A stretch of DNA of 64,000 nucleotides, from the NCBI RefSeq assembly GCF_900103845.1, contig NZ_FNIJ01000007.1, positions 62,001 to 126,000 on the forward strand. Reading direction: 5' to 3'. The translations under genes and the position numbers were made by a program. The stretch is from Pseudomonas jinjuensis. GTDB lineage: Bacteria > Pseudomonadota > Gammaproteobacteria > Pseudomonadales > Pseudomonadaceae. The notes under the pieces are model-generated. The model made no database searches and was not told the DNA's origin. It worked only from the letters and a program-made list of their open reading frames with translations. Below, in pieces: positions 26,721-36,309 of this stretch; positions within the stretch are counted from its first letter, which is position 1, and the number at the start of each line of letters is the position of its first letter.

Positions 26721-28055
26721 ATGACCTTCGCCTCCCTCGGCCTGATCGAACCCCTGCTGCGCGCCCTCGAAGGGCTCGACTACAAGACGCCGACGCCGGT
26801 GCAGGCCAGGGCCATTCCCGCCGTGCTCAAGGGCCGCGACCTGCTCGCCGCGGCGCAGACCGGCACCGGCAAGACCGCCGGTTTCGCCCTGCCGCTGTTG
26901 CAGCGTCTGCTCCAGGAAGGTCCGCAGGTGGCGGCCAATTCGGCGCGGGCGCTGGTGCTGGTGCCGACCCGCGAGCTGGCCGAGCAGGTCCACGCCAGCT
27001 TCCGCGCCTACGGCCAGCACGTGCCGCTGCGCACCGCCGTGGCCTACGGCGGGGTGAGCATCAACCCGCAGATGCTGAAGCTGCGCAAGGGCGTCGACGT
27101 GCTGGTGGCGACGCCGGGGCGGCTGCTCGACCTGTACCGGCAGAACGCGGTGAAGTTCGCCCAGCTGCAGACCCTGGTGCTCGACGAGGCCGACCGCATG
27201 CTCGACCTCGGCTTCGCCCGCGAGCTGGACGAGCTTTTCGCCGCGCTGCCCGCGCGCCGGCAGACCCTGCTGTTCTCCGCGACCTTCTCCGACGCCATCC
27301 GCCAGATGGCCGCCGGACTGCTGAGCGATCCGCTGACCATCGAGGTCACCCCGCGCAACACCGCGGCGAAGACGGTGAAGCAATGGCTGGTGCCGGTGGA
27401 CAAGAAGCGCAAGGCCGAGCTGTTCCTGCACCTGCAGCAGGCCAACCGCTGGCGCCAGGCGCTGGTCTTCGCCAAGACCCGCAAGGGCGTCGAGGAACTG
27501 GTCGGGCTGCTGCAGCAGGCGGGCCTGGCCGCCGACTCGATCCACGGCGACAAGCCGCAGCCGGCGCGTCTGCGCGCATTGCAGCGATTCAAGGCCGGCG
27601 AGGTGGACTTCCTCGTCGCCACCGACGTCGCCGCCCGCGGCCTGGATATCGAGGAAATGCCGCTGGTGGTCAACTTCGATCTGCCCATCGTCGCCGAGGA
27701 CTACGTGCACCGCATCGGCCGCACCGGCCGCGCCGGGGCGACGGGGCAGGCGCTGTCGCTGGTCTGCGCCGACGAGGTGCAGCTGCTGGCGGCCATCGAG
27801 ACGCTGATCGGCCAGACCCTGCAGCGCCGCGAGGAAGAGGGCTTCGAGCCGGAGCACCGGGTACCGCAGACTACCGCGGGCGGCCAGGTGCTGAAGAAGC
27901 CGAAGAAGCCCAAGCAGCCGAAGGTGCCGGACGCCGGCAAGGCGGGGCGCATCCACCTCGGCGGCCTGCTCGACGACAAGCCGCAGGTGAAGGCCGTGCG
28001 CAAGGCGCCGGGGTTCGCCAGGGCGGTGCCGGGGAAGGCGAAGAAGCCGAGGTAG
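26721..28055 (+). CDS. rhlE: DEAD-box RNA helicase RhlE-like
   Basis: 444 aa. Q motif region FASLGLIEPLLRALEGL, motif I AAQTGTGKTAGFALPLL, Ia PTRELAEQV, II VLDEADRMLDLGF, III SATFSD, V ATDVAARGLDIEEMP and VI HRIGRTGRAGATG. The C-terminal tail is short, basic and Pro/Lys-rich (KKPKKPKQPKVP), typical of RhlE-type accessory RNA-binding tails. Involved in RNA unwinding in RNA decay and ribosome assembly. From memory equivalent to PA3950. Start ATG 26721. Confidence 0.92.
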   Translation: MTFASLGLIEPLLRALEGLDYKTPTPVQARAIPAVLKGRDLLAAAQTGTGKTAGFALPLLQRLLQEGPQVAANSARALVLVPTRELAEQVHASFRAYGQHVPLRTAVAYGGVSINPQMLKLRKGVDVLVATPGRLLDLYRQNAVKFAQLQTLVLDEADRMLDLGFARELDELFAALPARRQTLLFSATFSDAIRQMAAGLLSDPLTIEVTPRNTAAKTVKQWLVPVDKKRKAELFLHLQQANRWRQALVFAKTRKGVEELVGLLQQAGLAADSIHGDKPQPARLRALQRFKAGEVDFLVATDVAARGLDIEEMPLVVNFDLPIVAEDYVHRIGRTGRAGATGQALSLVCADEVQLLAAIETLIGQTLQRREEEGFEPEHRVPQTTAGGQVLKKPKKPKQPKVPDAGKAGRIHLGGLLDDKPQVKAVRKAPGFARAVPGKAKKPR

Positions 28056-28097
28056 GGGCCTTTCGTTGTCGCGGGGATGACTACGCGCGATGAACCT

Positions 28098-28177
28098 GTA
28101 GGAGCCAGCTTGCTGGCGATCAGCCGGCCCCTCCGTCGCTGCCGGTAAGTCCAGTCGCCAGCAAGCTGGCTCCCTAC
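28098..28177. repeat. REP pair (GTAGGAGCCAGC family)
   Basis: Arms 28098-28120 and 28155-28177; the right arm has one extra C (GGCTCCCTAC). Lies between the convergent rhlE and VOC genes. Confidence 0.9.
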
Positions 28178-28193
28178 AAGGTTCGAGCGAGAG

Positions 28194-28562
28194 CTAGATA
28201 TTCTGCGCAACCCTCCACAACACCCCGCTCGGGTCATGCAGGGTGAAGTCGCGCATCTTCCACGGCTGGTCCAGCAGTTCGCTGCAACGCACACCGTAGC
28301 GCCCGGCGAGGTCGGCATCGCGGACCCTGCGCCACCAGCCATCCACGTCCTCCACCAGCAGATGCATCATCAGGTTCTCGGCGAACTCCCGGACGTAGAA
28401 GTTCTGCAGCAGGAAGGCGCAGTGGTCGCCGTGGTGGAAATAGGTCAGCTCGTCCGAGACCCAGCCGGTGGAAAAGCCCAGGTCGCGGTAGAAGTCCTGC
28501 GACAGGGCGTAGTCGCGGGCGGGGAGGAAGACTTTCAGTTCGACGCTGCCGAGCGTGCTCAT
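28194..28562 (-). CDS. VOC-family (glyoxalase/bleomycin-resistance-like) protein
   Basis: 122 aa vicinal-oxygen-chelate fold: VELKVFLPARDYALSQDFYR (first beta-alpha unit), FLLQNFYVREFAENLMMHLL, and the C-terminal DFTLHDPSGVLWRVAQNI typical of the family. Could be a lyase or dioxygenase, or simply bind a small molecule. Start ATG 28562. Convergent with rhlE across a REP pair. Confidence 0.85.
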   Translation of the reverse strand: MSTLGSVELKVFLPARDYALSQDFYRDLGFSTGWVSDELTYFHHGDHCAFLLQNFYVREFAENLMMHLLVEDVDGWWRRVRDADLAGRYGVRCSELLDQPWKMRDFTLHDPSGVLWRVAQNI

Positions 28563-28730
28563 GGGCGGGTTTCCTGCTGGAGAGGTGACGGGCAGTCTAG
28601 CCCGCCGCGGAGCCCCATGATGCAAGGATCGTGCGCCAATGCTGGCACCCCGCCGCTTCTTGACTATCTTTAGAGGTTACGAGGCGGCCGGCAATGTTCC
28701 GGCGCCCGTTGCCTGATCAGGAGACGCACG

Positions 28731-31700
28731 ATGGATATGAACCGTCGGCAATTCTTCAAGGTCTGCGCCCTAGGCCTTGGAGGATCGAGCCTGGCGGCTC
28801 TGGGGGTAGCGCCCCCGGCAGCCTTCGCCGACCAGGTCCGCCATTTCAAGCTCGCGCGTACCGTCGAGACGCGCAATACCTGCCCCTACTGCTCCGTTGG
28901 CTGCGGCCTGCTGATGTACAGCCAGGGCGACGCAGCGAAGAACGTCGCGCAGAACATCATCCACATCGAGGGTGACCCCGATCACCCGGTCAACCGCGGC
29001 ACGCTCTGCCCGAAAGGCGCCGGCCTGCTGGACTTCGTCCACAGCCCGAACCGCCTGAAGTACCCGGAAGTGCGCGAACCCGGTTCCAGCGAGTGGAAGC
29101 GCATCAGCTGGGACGAGGCGCTGGACAGCATCGCCAGGCTGGTGAAAGAGGACCGCGACGCCAACTTCATCGAGAAGAACGACAAGGGCCAGACGGTGAA
29201 CCGCTGGCTGAGCACCGGCTTCCTCGCCGCCTCGGCGTCGTCCAACGAGGCCGGCTACATCACCCACAAGGTGGTTCGTTCCCTCGGCATCCTCGGTTTC
29301 GACAACCAGGCGCGTGTCTGACACGGCCCGACGGTAGCAAGTCTTGCTCCGACGTTTGGCCGCGGCGCCATGACCAACCACTGGTCCGACATCAAGAATG
29401 CGGACCTGGTACTCATCATGGGCGGCAACGCCGCCGAAGCGCACCCGTGCGGATTCAAGTGGGTGACCGAAGCCAAGGCGCACAACAACGCGCGGCTGGT
29501 GGTGGTCGACCCGCGCTTCACCCGTTCCGCCTCGGTGGCCGACCTCTACGCGCCGATCCGTGCCGGTACCGACATCGCGTTCCTCGGCGGGTTGATCAGC
29601 TACCTGATCCAGAACGACAAGATCCAGCACGAGTACGTGAAGAACTACACCGACGCCAGCTTCATCGTGAAGGAAGGCTTCGGCTTCCAGGACGGCCTGT
29701 TCAACGGCTACGACGCCGAGAAGCGCGCGTACCCGGACAAGTCCGCCTGGAGCTACGAGCTGGGCGAGGACGGCTTCGCCAGGGTCGACCCGACGCTGCA
29801 GCATCCGCGCTGCGTGTTCAACCTGATGAAGGAGCACTACAGCCGCTACACGCCGGACGTGGTCAGCAACATCTGCGGCACGCCGAAGGAACGGATGCTG
29901 AAGGTCTGGGAGACCATCGCCGAGACCTCGGTGCCGAACAAGACCATGACCATCATGTACGCCCTCGGCTGGACCCAGCACTCGGTGGGCTCGCAGATGA
30001 TCCGCACCGGCGCCATGGTGCAGTTGCTGCTGGGCAACATCGGCATGCCGGGCGGCGGGATGAACGCCCTGCGCGGTCACTCCAACATCCAGGGGCTGAC
30101 CGACCTCGGCCTGCTCTCCAACCTGCTGCCGGGCTACCTGACCCTGGCGGGCGACGCCGAGCAGGACTACGCCGCCTACATCGCCAAGCGCACCACCAAG
30201 CCGCTGCGTCCGGGGCAGCTGTCGTACTGGCAGAACTACGAGAAGTTCCACGTCAGCCTGATGAAGTCCTGGTACGGCAAGAACGCCACGGCGGGCAACA
30301 ACTGGGGTTACGAATGGCTGCCGAAGCTGGACATCCCCGGCTACGACGTGCTCAAGGTCTTCGACATGATGTACCAGGGCCAGGTCAACGGTTACTTCTG
30401 CCAGGGCTTCAACCCGATCGCCTCGTTCCCCAACAAGGCCAAGGTCGGCGCCGCGCTGGCCAAGCTGAAGTACCTGGTGATCATGGACCCGCTGGCCACC
30501 GAGACCTCGGAGTTCTGGCGCAACGCCGGCGAGTACAACGACGTCGACACGGCCAGCATCAAGACCACCGTGTACCGCCTGCCGACCACCTGCTTCGCCG
30601 AGGAGAACGGCTCGCTGATCAACAGCGGGCGCTGGCTGCAGTGGCACTGGAAGGGCGCCGAGCCGCCCGGCCAGGCGCGCACCGACATCTCCATCATGGC
30701 CGGCCTGTTCATGCGCCTGCGCGAGATGTACAGCAAGGATGGCGGCGCCTATCCCGCGCCGATCCTCAACATCGACTGGCCGTACCTGCAGCCGGACGAG
30801 CCGTCGGCCGAGGAACTGGCCCGCGAGTTCAACGGCAAGGCCCTCGCCGACATCACCGACCCGGCGACCGGCGCGGTGCTGGTCAAGGCCGGCGAGCAGG
30901 TCCCGGGCTTCGCCGTGCTGCGGGCGGACGGTTCGACCGCCAGCGGCTGCTGGATCTTCGCCGGCTGCTGGACGCAGCAGGGCAACCAGATGGCCCGGCG
31001 CGACAACGCCGACCCCTATGGCATGGGCCAGACCCTCAACTGGGCCTGGTCGTGGCCGGCCAACCGGCGGATTCTCTACAACCGCGCCTCGGCCGACCCC
31101 AGCGGCAAGCCGTGGGACCCGGTGAAGAAACGCCTGGTGTGGTGGAACGGCACGTCCTGGGCCGGTACCGACACGCCGGACTTCAAGCTCGACTCGCCGC
31201 CGGAGGCAGGGATGACGCCGTTCATCATGAACCCGGAAGGCGTGGCGCGTTTCTTCGCCGTCGACAAGATGACCGAAGGGCCGTTCCCCGAGCACTACGA
31301 GCCGTTCGAGACGCCGATCGGGCGCAACCCGTTGCACCCGGACAACCCGAAGGCCACCAGCAACCCGGCGGCGCGGGTGTTCAAGGGCGACATGGAAGTG
31401 TTCGGCAAGGCGGATGAATTCCCCTATGTCGCCACTACCTATCGCCTGACCGAGCACTTCCACTTCTGGACCAAGCACTGCCGGCTGAACGCGATCACCC
31501 AGCCCGAGCAGTTCGTCGAGATCGGCGAGGCGTTGGCCAACGAGCGGGGGATCAAGGCCGGCGACCGGGTGCAGGTTTCCTCCAACCGCGGCCACATCAA
31601 GGCCGTGGCGGTGGTGACCAAGCGCCTGATGCCGCTGCAGGTGGACGGCAAGACCATCCACCAGGTCGGCATCCCGCTGCACTGGGGCTTCTCCGGCGTG

Positions 31701-31805
31701 GCGCGCAACGGCTACCTGACCAACACCCTGACTCCCTTCGTCGGCGACGGCAATACGCAGACGCCGGAGTTCAAGGCGTTCCTGGTCAACGTGGAAAAGG
31801 CATGA
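28731..31805 (+). CDS. fdnG: Formate dehydrogenase-N alpha subunit, selenoprotein (in-frame UGA = Sec197)
   Basis: 1024 aa when the TGA at 29319-29321 is read as selenocysteine. The product then continues without shift from DNQARV-Sec-HGPTVASLAPTFGRG into GAMTNHWSDIKNADLVLIMG, matching E. coli FdnG (Sec196). N-terminal Tat signal with twin Arg (NRRQFFKVCALGLGG), then the [4Fe-4S] ligands TCPYCSVGCGLLMY and CPKGAGLLD, and molybdopterin-guanine dinucleotide domains. Oxidises formate at the periplasmic face, passing electrons to FdnH/FdnI and the quinone pool. RBS CAGGAGA precedes the ATG. An automatic gene caller would split it at the UGA into 196-aa and 811-aa pieces. Confidence 0.96.
29319..29362 (+). 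promoter_or_regulatory. Bacterial SECIS element of fdnG
   Basis: Immediately downstream of the UGA the mRNA can fold: outer stem CGGCC (29324-29328) / GGCCG (29358-29362), and an apical stem AGCAA-GTC-TTGCT closed by GG/CC with an unpaired T, the geometry recognised by SelB in E. coli fdnG/fdhF. The encoded residues after Sec (HGPTVASLAPTFGRG) are simultaneously the conserved protein sequence. Confidence 0.85.
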
Positions 31806-31816
31806 GGAGCTGAGCC

Positions 31817-32743
31817 ATGGCATCACAAGACATCATCGCCCGCTCCGCCACCACCACGCCGGTATCCTCGGTGCGCCAGGTCGACGAAGTGGCGAAACTC
31901 ATCGACGTGTCCAAGTGCATCGGCTGCAAGGCCTGCCAGGTCGCCTGCTCGGAATGGAACGAGCTGCGCGACGACGTCGGACAGAACCACGGCACCTACG
32001 ACAACCCGGCGGACCTGACCGGCGAGACCTGGACGCTCATGCGCTTCACCGAGTACGAGAGCGAGCCGGGCAAGCTGGAATGGCTGATCCGCAAGGACGG
32101 CTGCATGCACTGCGCCGAGCCGGGCTGCCTGGCGGCCTGCCCGAGCCCGGGGGCGATCGTGAAGTACGCCAACGGCATCGTCGACTTCAACCAGGACCAC
32201 TGCATCGGCTGCGGCTACTGCATCACCGGCTGCCCCTTCGACATCCCGCGCATCTCGCAGAAGGACCACAAGGCGTACAAGTGCACCCTGTGTTCCGACC
32301 GCGTCTCGGCGGGGCTGGAGCCGGCCTGCGTGAAGACCTGCCCGACCGGCGCCATCGTCTTCGGCACCAAGGACGACATGAAGGAGCATGCCGCCGGGCG
32401 CATCGCCGACCTGAAGTCGCGCGGCTTCGAGCACGCCGGGCTGTACGACCCCGAAGGCGTCGGTGGCACCCACGTGATGTACGTGCTGCACCACGCGGAC
32501 AAGCCATCGGTGTACACCGGCCTGCCGGACGAGCCGGCCATCAGCCCCATGGTCAGCCTGTGGAAGGGCGTGACCAAGCCGCTGGCGCTGCTCGGCATGG
32601 GCGCGGTGGCGCTGATGGGCTTCTTCCACTACGTGCGCACCGGGCGCAACGTGGTCGAGGAAGACGAGCCGCACAACGTCGAGCCGGCGGTGCACAAGAT
32701 CGATCCCTCGGTGCATCCATACGATCCGAAGGGGCCGCAGTGA
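31817..32743 (+). CDS. fdnH: Formate dehydrogenase-N beta subunit (Fe-S)
   Basis: 308 aa. Four Cys clusters for [4Fe-4S] centres: [49 protein letters not shown], and CTLCSDR...[15 protein letters not shown]-terminal membrane helix ([20 protein letters not shown]) anchors it to the periplasmic side. Starts 11 bases after fdnG with GAGG upstream. Relays electrons from FdnG to FdnI. Confidence 0.96.
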   Translation: MASQDIIARSATTTPVSSVRQVDEVAKLIDVSKCIGCKACQVACSEWNELRDDVGQNHGTYDNPADLTGETWTLMRFTEYESEPGKLEWLIRKDGCMHCAEPGCLAACPSPGAIVKYANGIVDFNQDHCIGCGYCITGCPFDIPRISQKDHKAYKCTLCSDRVSAGLEPACVKTCPTGAIVFGTKDDMKEHAAGRIADLKSRGFEHAGLYDPEGVGGTHVMYVLHHADKPSVYTGLPDEPAISPMVSLWKGVTKPLALLGMGAVALMGFFHYVRTGRNVVEEDEPHNVEPAVHKIDPSVHPYDPKGPQ

Positions 32744-32750
32744 CAGGTCG

Positions 32751-32779
32751 ATCCCCTCTCCCGTTGCGGGGGAGGGGAT
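32751..32779. repeat. Hairpin between fdnH and fdnI
   Basis: Inverted arms ATCCCCTC (32751-32758) / GAGGGGAT (32772-32779) with a GC-rich interior. A similar CCCTGCCC/GGGCAGGG hairpin lies at 34812-34835 between fdhE and selA. They may tune mRNA stability inside the operon; neither has a T-run. Confidence 0.6.
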
Positions 32780-32794
32780 CCGGGGAGTCGCATC

Positions 32795-33421
32795 ATGAAG
32801 AAAGAAATCCAGCGCTACACCGCCAACGAGCGCAGCAACCACTGGGCCGTGGCGATCCTGTTCATCCTCGCCGGGCTGTCCGGGCTGGCGCTGTTCCATC
32901 CGGCGCTGTTCTGGCTCAGCCACCTGTTCGGCGGCGGACCGTGGACGCGCATCCTGCACCCGTTCCTCGGTGTGGCGATGTTCCTGTTCTTCATCGTCCT
33001 GGCGATCCGCTTCGCCAGCCACAACGGCATCGACCAGCGCGACCGCCAATGGCTCAAGCAGTGGCGCGACGTGGTCAACAACCGCGAGGAAAAACTGCCG
33101 GAAGTCGGCCGCTACAACGCCGGGCAGAAGCTGCTGTTCTGGGTGCTGCTGATCAGCATGCTGGTGCTGCTGCTGACCGGCTTCATCATCTGGCGCGAAT
33201 ACTTCAGCGCCTGGTTCGGCATCGAGATCATCCGCCTCGCCGTGCTGCTGCACGCCTTCTCCGCCTTCGTGCTGATCTGCTCGATCATCGTGCACATCTA
33301 CTCGGCCATCTGGGTCAAGGGCTCGATGGACGCGATGCTCGGCGGCTGGGTCAGCCGCGCCTGGGCGCGCAAGCACCATTCGGCCTGGCTGAAGGAAGTG
33401 GGCAAGGGGAGGGAGCCGTAA
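32795..33421 (+). CDS. fdnI: Formate dehydrogenase-N gamma subunit (cytochrome b556)
   Basis: 208 aa with four hydrophobic helices (AVAILFILAGLSGLALFHPA, LGVAMFLFFIVLAIRFASH, LFWVLLISMLVLLLTGFIIW, LLHAFSAFVLICSIIVHIY). His residues in or near helices 1, 2 and 4 fit the diheme b556 of FdnI. Transfers electrons to quinone in the inner membrane. Start ATG 32795 after GGGGAG. Followed by a REP-rich gap before fdhE. Confidence 0.94.
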   Translation: MKKEIQRYTANERSNHWAVAILFILAGLSGLALFHPALFWLSHLFGGGPWTRILHPFLGVAMFLFFIVLAIRFASHNGIDQRDRQWLKQWRDVVNNREEKLPEVGRYNAGQKLLFWVLLISMLVLLLTGFIIWREYFSAWFGIEIIRLAVLLHAFSAFVLICSIIVHIYSAIWVKGSMDAMLGGWVSRAWARKHHSAWLKEVGKGREP

Positions 33422-33875
33422 GCCGCTGGTTCCGACCGTCTGCGTCCACGGATGCATCGGACCTGTAGGAACGGGCCATGCCCGCGAACCCCCGGCGCTG
33501 CCAATATGTCGCGCGCATGGCGCGCTCCTACAAGGAACACCGACAGCCGATAGGGAGAATGATGCGACTTGGCACCGCTCTTCGTAGGAGCCAGCTTGCT
33601 GGCGAAAGCCGCACTATCCGGCCACACCGGCGCTGAAGGAAAACCGGATCGCCAGCAAGAACCAGGCGTCCCCCTGGCTCCTACAGGTCCGGTGTCAAGC
33701 GGGCCATGTCTGCGAACGCGGGGGTCCGATAAACCTGTAGGAGCGAGCTTGCTCGCGAACGATCCCGCACCGGAACAACCCTGGGGTGGACGTATCTCTT
33801 CACGTCCACCAGATTTTCACGATGGGTCTTCCCATCAACCCGTTCACATCGCCCCTGGGGGCCAAGGAGTCCTGC
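33422..33875. repeat. REP cluster between fdnI and fdhE
   Basis: 450 bases without a gene. Contains a GTAGGAACGGGCCATGC...CATGGCGCGCTCCTAC pair (33465-33531), a GTAGGAGCCAGC pair (33584-33684) and a single GTAGGAGCGAGCTTGCTCGC unit (33737-33760). In the second pair the right arm is interrupted by 14 extra bases (33660-33673, AACCAGGCGTCCCC). A TTG-less, RBS-less ORF at 33786 reads into fdhE but the conserved start is downstream. Confidence 0.85.
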
Positions 33876-34802
33876 GTGCCAGGCACCATTCTCGAACCGG
33901 GCCAGATCGAGGCCTCGGCGAACATCCCGCCTTTCCTCAACCTGCCGCCCCACGACCTGTTCGCCCGCCGCGCCGCGCGCCTGCGCCAGCTGGCCGAGGG
34001 CCATCCGCTGGGCGACTACCTGAAACTGCTCGCCTCAATCTGCAACACCCAGCAGCGGCTGCTCGACCGCACCCATCTGCCGTTGCCGGACACCACCGCC
34101 CTCGAACGCAGCCAGAAGCACGGCATGCCGCCCCTGGCCTACGAGACCCTGGTCCGCGAAGGCGCCTGGCTGCCGATGCTCGACGGCCTGCTGGAGCTCG
34201 CCCATGTGGACAATCCCGCCGTGGGCGACGCGCTGAATCGCCTGCGCGAAGCGGAGGACGGCCAGCGCAAGGCCTGGGCGCTGGCGCTGCTCAACGGCCA
34301 GTTCGACCTGCTGCCGGCGGCACTGGTGCCGTTCCTCGGCGCCGCCCTGCAGGTCGCCTTCAGCCACTGGCTGCTGTCGCTGCCAGAAGACGCCGTCAGC
34401 GAAACCGGCGCCTGCACCCTCTGCCCGGTCTGCGGCGCGCCGCCGGTGGCCGGCATGATCCGCCATCGCGGCCGGCACAACGGCCTGCGCTACCTGTCCT
34501 GCTCGCTGTGCTCCTGCGAATGGCACTACGTGCGGGTGAAGTGCAGCCACTGCGAGGAGAGCAAGGGACTGGCCTACTACTCGCTGCAGCGCGAAGGCAT
34601 CGCCATCGACCAGGCACCGCTGCGCGCGGAAACCTGCCCCGGCTGCCAGGGCTACCTCAAGCAGTTCTACCTGGAGTACGACCCCGACGCCGAAGCCCAG
34701 GCCGACGACCTCGCCAGCCTGGCGCTGGACCTGCGCCTGTCCGAGGACGGCTACCTGCGCCGCGCGCCGAACCTGCTGCTGGCGCCGGGGGGAGAGGATT
34801 GA
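33876..34802 (+). CDS. fdhE: Formate dehydrogenase accessory protein FdhE
   Basis: 308 aa, same length as E. coli FdhE (309). GTG start at 33876 chosen because AAGGAG lies five bases before it and the family begins at this point (PGTILEPGQIEASANIPP). Four-Cys rubredoxin-like knuckles are visible: CPVCGAPP, CSLCSCEWHYVRVKCSHCEE and CPGCQGYLKQFYLEYD. Cytoplasmic factor needed to produce active, exported formate dehydrogenase-N/O. Operon partner of fdnGHI, though separated from fdnI by REPs. Confidence 0.93.
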   Translation: MPGTILEPGQIEASANIPPFLNLPPHDLFARRAARLRQLAEGHPLGDYLKLLASICNTQQRLLDRTHLPLPDTTALERSQKHGMPPLAYETLVREGAWLPMLDGLLELAHVDNPAVGDALNRLREAEDGQRKAWALALLNGQFDLLPAALVPFLGAALQVAFSHWLLSLPEDAVSETGACTLCPVCGAPPVAGMIRHRGRHNGLRYLSCSLCSCEWHYVRVKCSHCEESKGLAYYSLQREGIAIDQAPLRAETCPGCQGYLKQFYLEYDPDAEAQADDLASLALDLRLSEDGYLRRAPNLLLAPGGED

Positions 34803-34902
34803 CCGGCGGCTCCCTGCCCCTGAGAGAGGGCAGGGGGCATCGGCAACTCCGTAACTTCAAGTCTTCTAGACTGACCCATACCTCCCCGAACAAGGCTCCC
34901 CC

Positions 34903-36309
34903 ATGACCTCGGTTCGCCTCCCGTCCATCGACCGCCTGCTGCGCAGCCCCGCGTGCCAGCCCCTGCAACAGCGCTACGGCCGCGAGGCCCTCCTGCAAAC
35001 CCTGCGCGACCTGCTCGACGAACTGCGCGAACCGGTCCGCCATGGCCAGCTCGCCGCCGTCGAACTCAGCGAGGCCGTGCTCGCCGGCCGCGCCGGCGAA
35101 CGCCTCGCCGCCTGGCACACGAGCAAGGTGCGGCGGGTGTTCAACCTCACCGGCACCGTGCTGCATACCAACCTCGGCCGCGCCCTGCTGCCGGACGAGG
35201 CGATCGAGGCGATCACCCTGGCTGCGCGCTACCCGCTCAACCTGGAATTCGACCTCGCCAGCGGCAAGCGCGGCGACCGCGACGACCTCATCACCGGCCT
35301 GATCCGCGAGCTGACCGGCGCCGAGGCGGTCACCGTGGTCAACAACAACGCCGCCGCCGTGCTGCTGGCGCTGAACAGCCTGGGCGCGCGCAAGGAAGGC
35401 ATCATCTCCCGCGGCGAGCTGATCGAGATCGGCGGCGCCTTCCGCATCCCCGACATCATGGCCCGCGCCGGCGTGAAGCTGGTCGAGGTCGGCACCACCA
35501 ACCGCACCCACGCCCGCGACTACGAAAACGCCATCGGCCCGCGCAGCGGCCTGCTGATGCGTGTGCACACCAGCAACTACAGCGTGCAGGGCTTCACCGC
35601 CAGCGTGCCCACCGCCGACCTGGCCGCCATCGCCCATGCCCACGGCCTGCCGCTGCTGGAAGACCTCGGCAGCGGCACCCTGGTCGACCTGACCCGCTGG
35701 GGCCTGCCCAGGGAACCCACGGTGCAGGAAGCGCTGCGCGACGGCGCCGACATCGTCACCTTCAGCGGCGACAAGCTGCTCGGCGGCCCGCAGGCCGGGC
35801 TGATCCTCGGCAGCCGGGAACTGATCGGGAAGATCAAGAAGAACCCCCTCAAGCGCGCCCTGCGCGTCGACAAGCTGACACTGGCGGCGCTGGAAGCGGT
35901 GCTCAACCTCTACCGCGATCCGGACCGCCTCGCCGACCGCCTCACCACCCTGCGCCTGCTCAGCCGCCCGCAGGCGGACATCCGCGCCCAGGCCGAACGC
36001 CTCGCGCCGCCGCTCGCCGGCCTGCTCGGCGGGGAATGGAACGTGGGCGTGGAAGACGCCCTCGGCATGATCGGCAGCGGCGCCCAGCCCATCGCCCGCC
36101 TGCCCAGCGCCGCCCTGTGCCTGCGCCCGCAACTACCCAAGCGCCTGCGCGGACGCGCCCTGCTGGCGCTGGAAGAGCGCCTGCGCTGCCTGCCGATCCC
36201 GATCATCGGCCGCCTCGACGACGACGCCCTGTGGCTCGACCTGCGCCAGCTCGACGACGAGCCGGCGTTCGTCGCGCAACTGCCGCTGCTGGCGGAGGGC
36301 GAGGCTTGA
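34903..36309 (+). CDS. selA: L-seryl-tRNA(Sec) selenium transferase
   Basis: 468 aa PLP enzyme. Visible: [47 protein letters not shown], and the PLP lysine K291 in [17 protein letters not shown]. Converts seryl-tRNA(Sec) to selenocysteyl-tRNA(Sec) using selenophosphate. The stop overlaps the TTG start of selB by four bases. selD is not in the window. Confidence 0.95.
   Translation: MTSVRLPSIDRLLRSPACQPLQQRYGREALLQTLRDLLDELREPVRHGQLAAVELSEAVLAGRAGERLAAWHTSKVRRVFNLTGTVLHTNLGRALLPDEAIEAITLAARYPLNLEFDLASGKRGDRDDLITGLIRELTGAEAVTVVNNNAAAVLLALNSLGARKEGIISRGELIEIGGAFRIPDIMARAGVKLVEVGTTNRTHARDYENAIGPRSGLLMRVHTSNYSVQGFTASVPTADLAAIAHAHGLPLLEDLGSGTLVDLTRWGLPREPTVQEALRDGADIVTFSGDKLLGGPQAGLILGSRELIGKIKKNPLKRALRVDKLTLAALEAVLNLYRDPDRLADRLTTLRLLSRPQADIRAQAERLAPPLAGLLGGEWNVGVEDALGMIGSGAQPIARLPSAALCLRPQLPKRLRGRALLALEERLRCLPIPIIGRLDDDALWLDLRQLDDEPAFVAQLPLLAEGEA

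Noticed and set aside
28640-28665. Possible sigma54 promoter (TGGCACCCCGCCGC) upstream of fdnG
   Set aside because: Spacing between the GG and GC elements is nine bases, not ten, and the TTGC half is absent.
29319-29321. Stop codon splitting fdnG, as if a nonsense mutation or frameshift
   Set aside because: The frame continues unchanged, the codon is at the conserved Sec site, a SECIS hairpin follows and selA, selB and selC are downstream.
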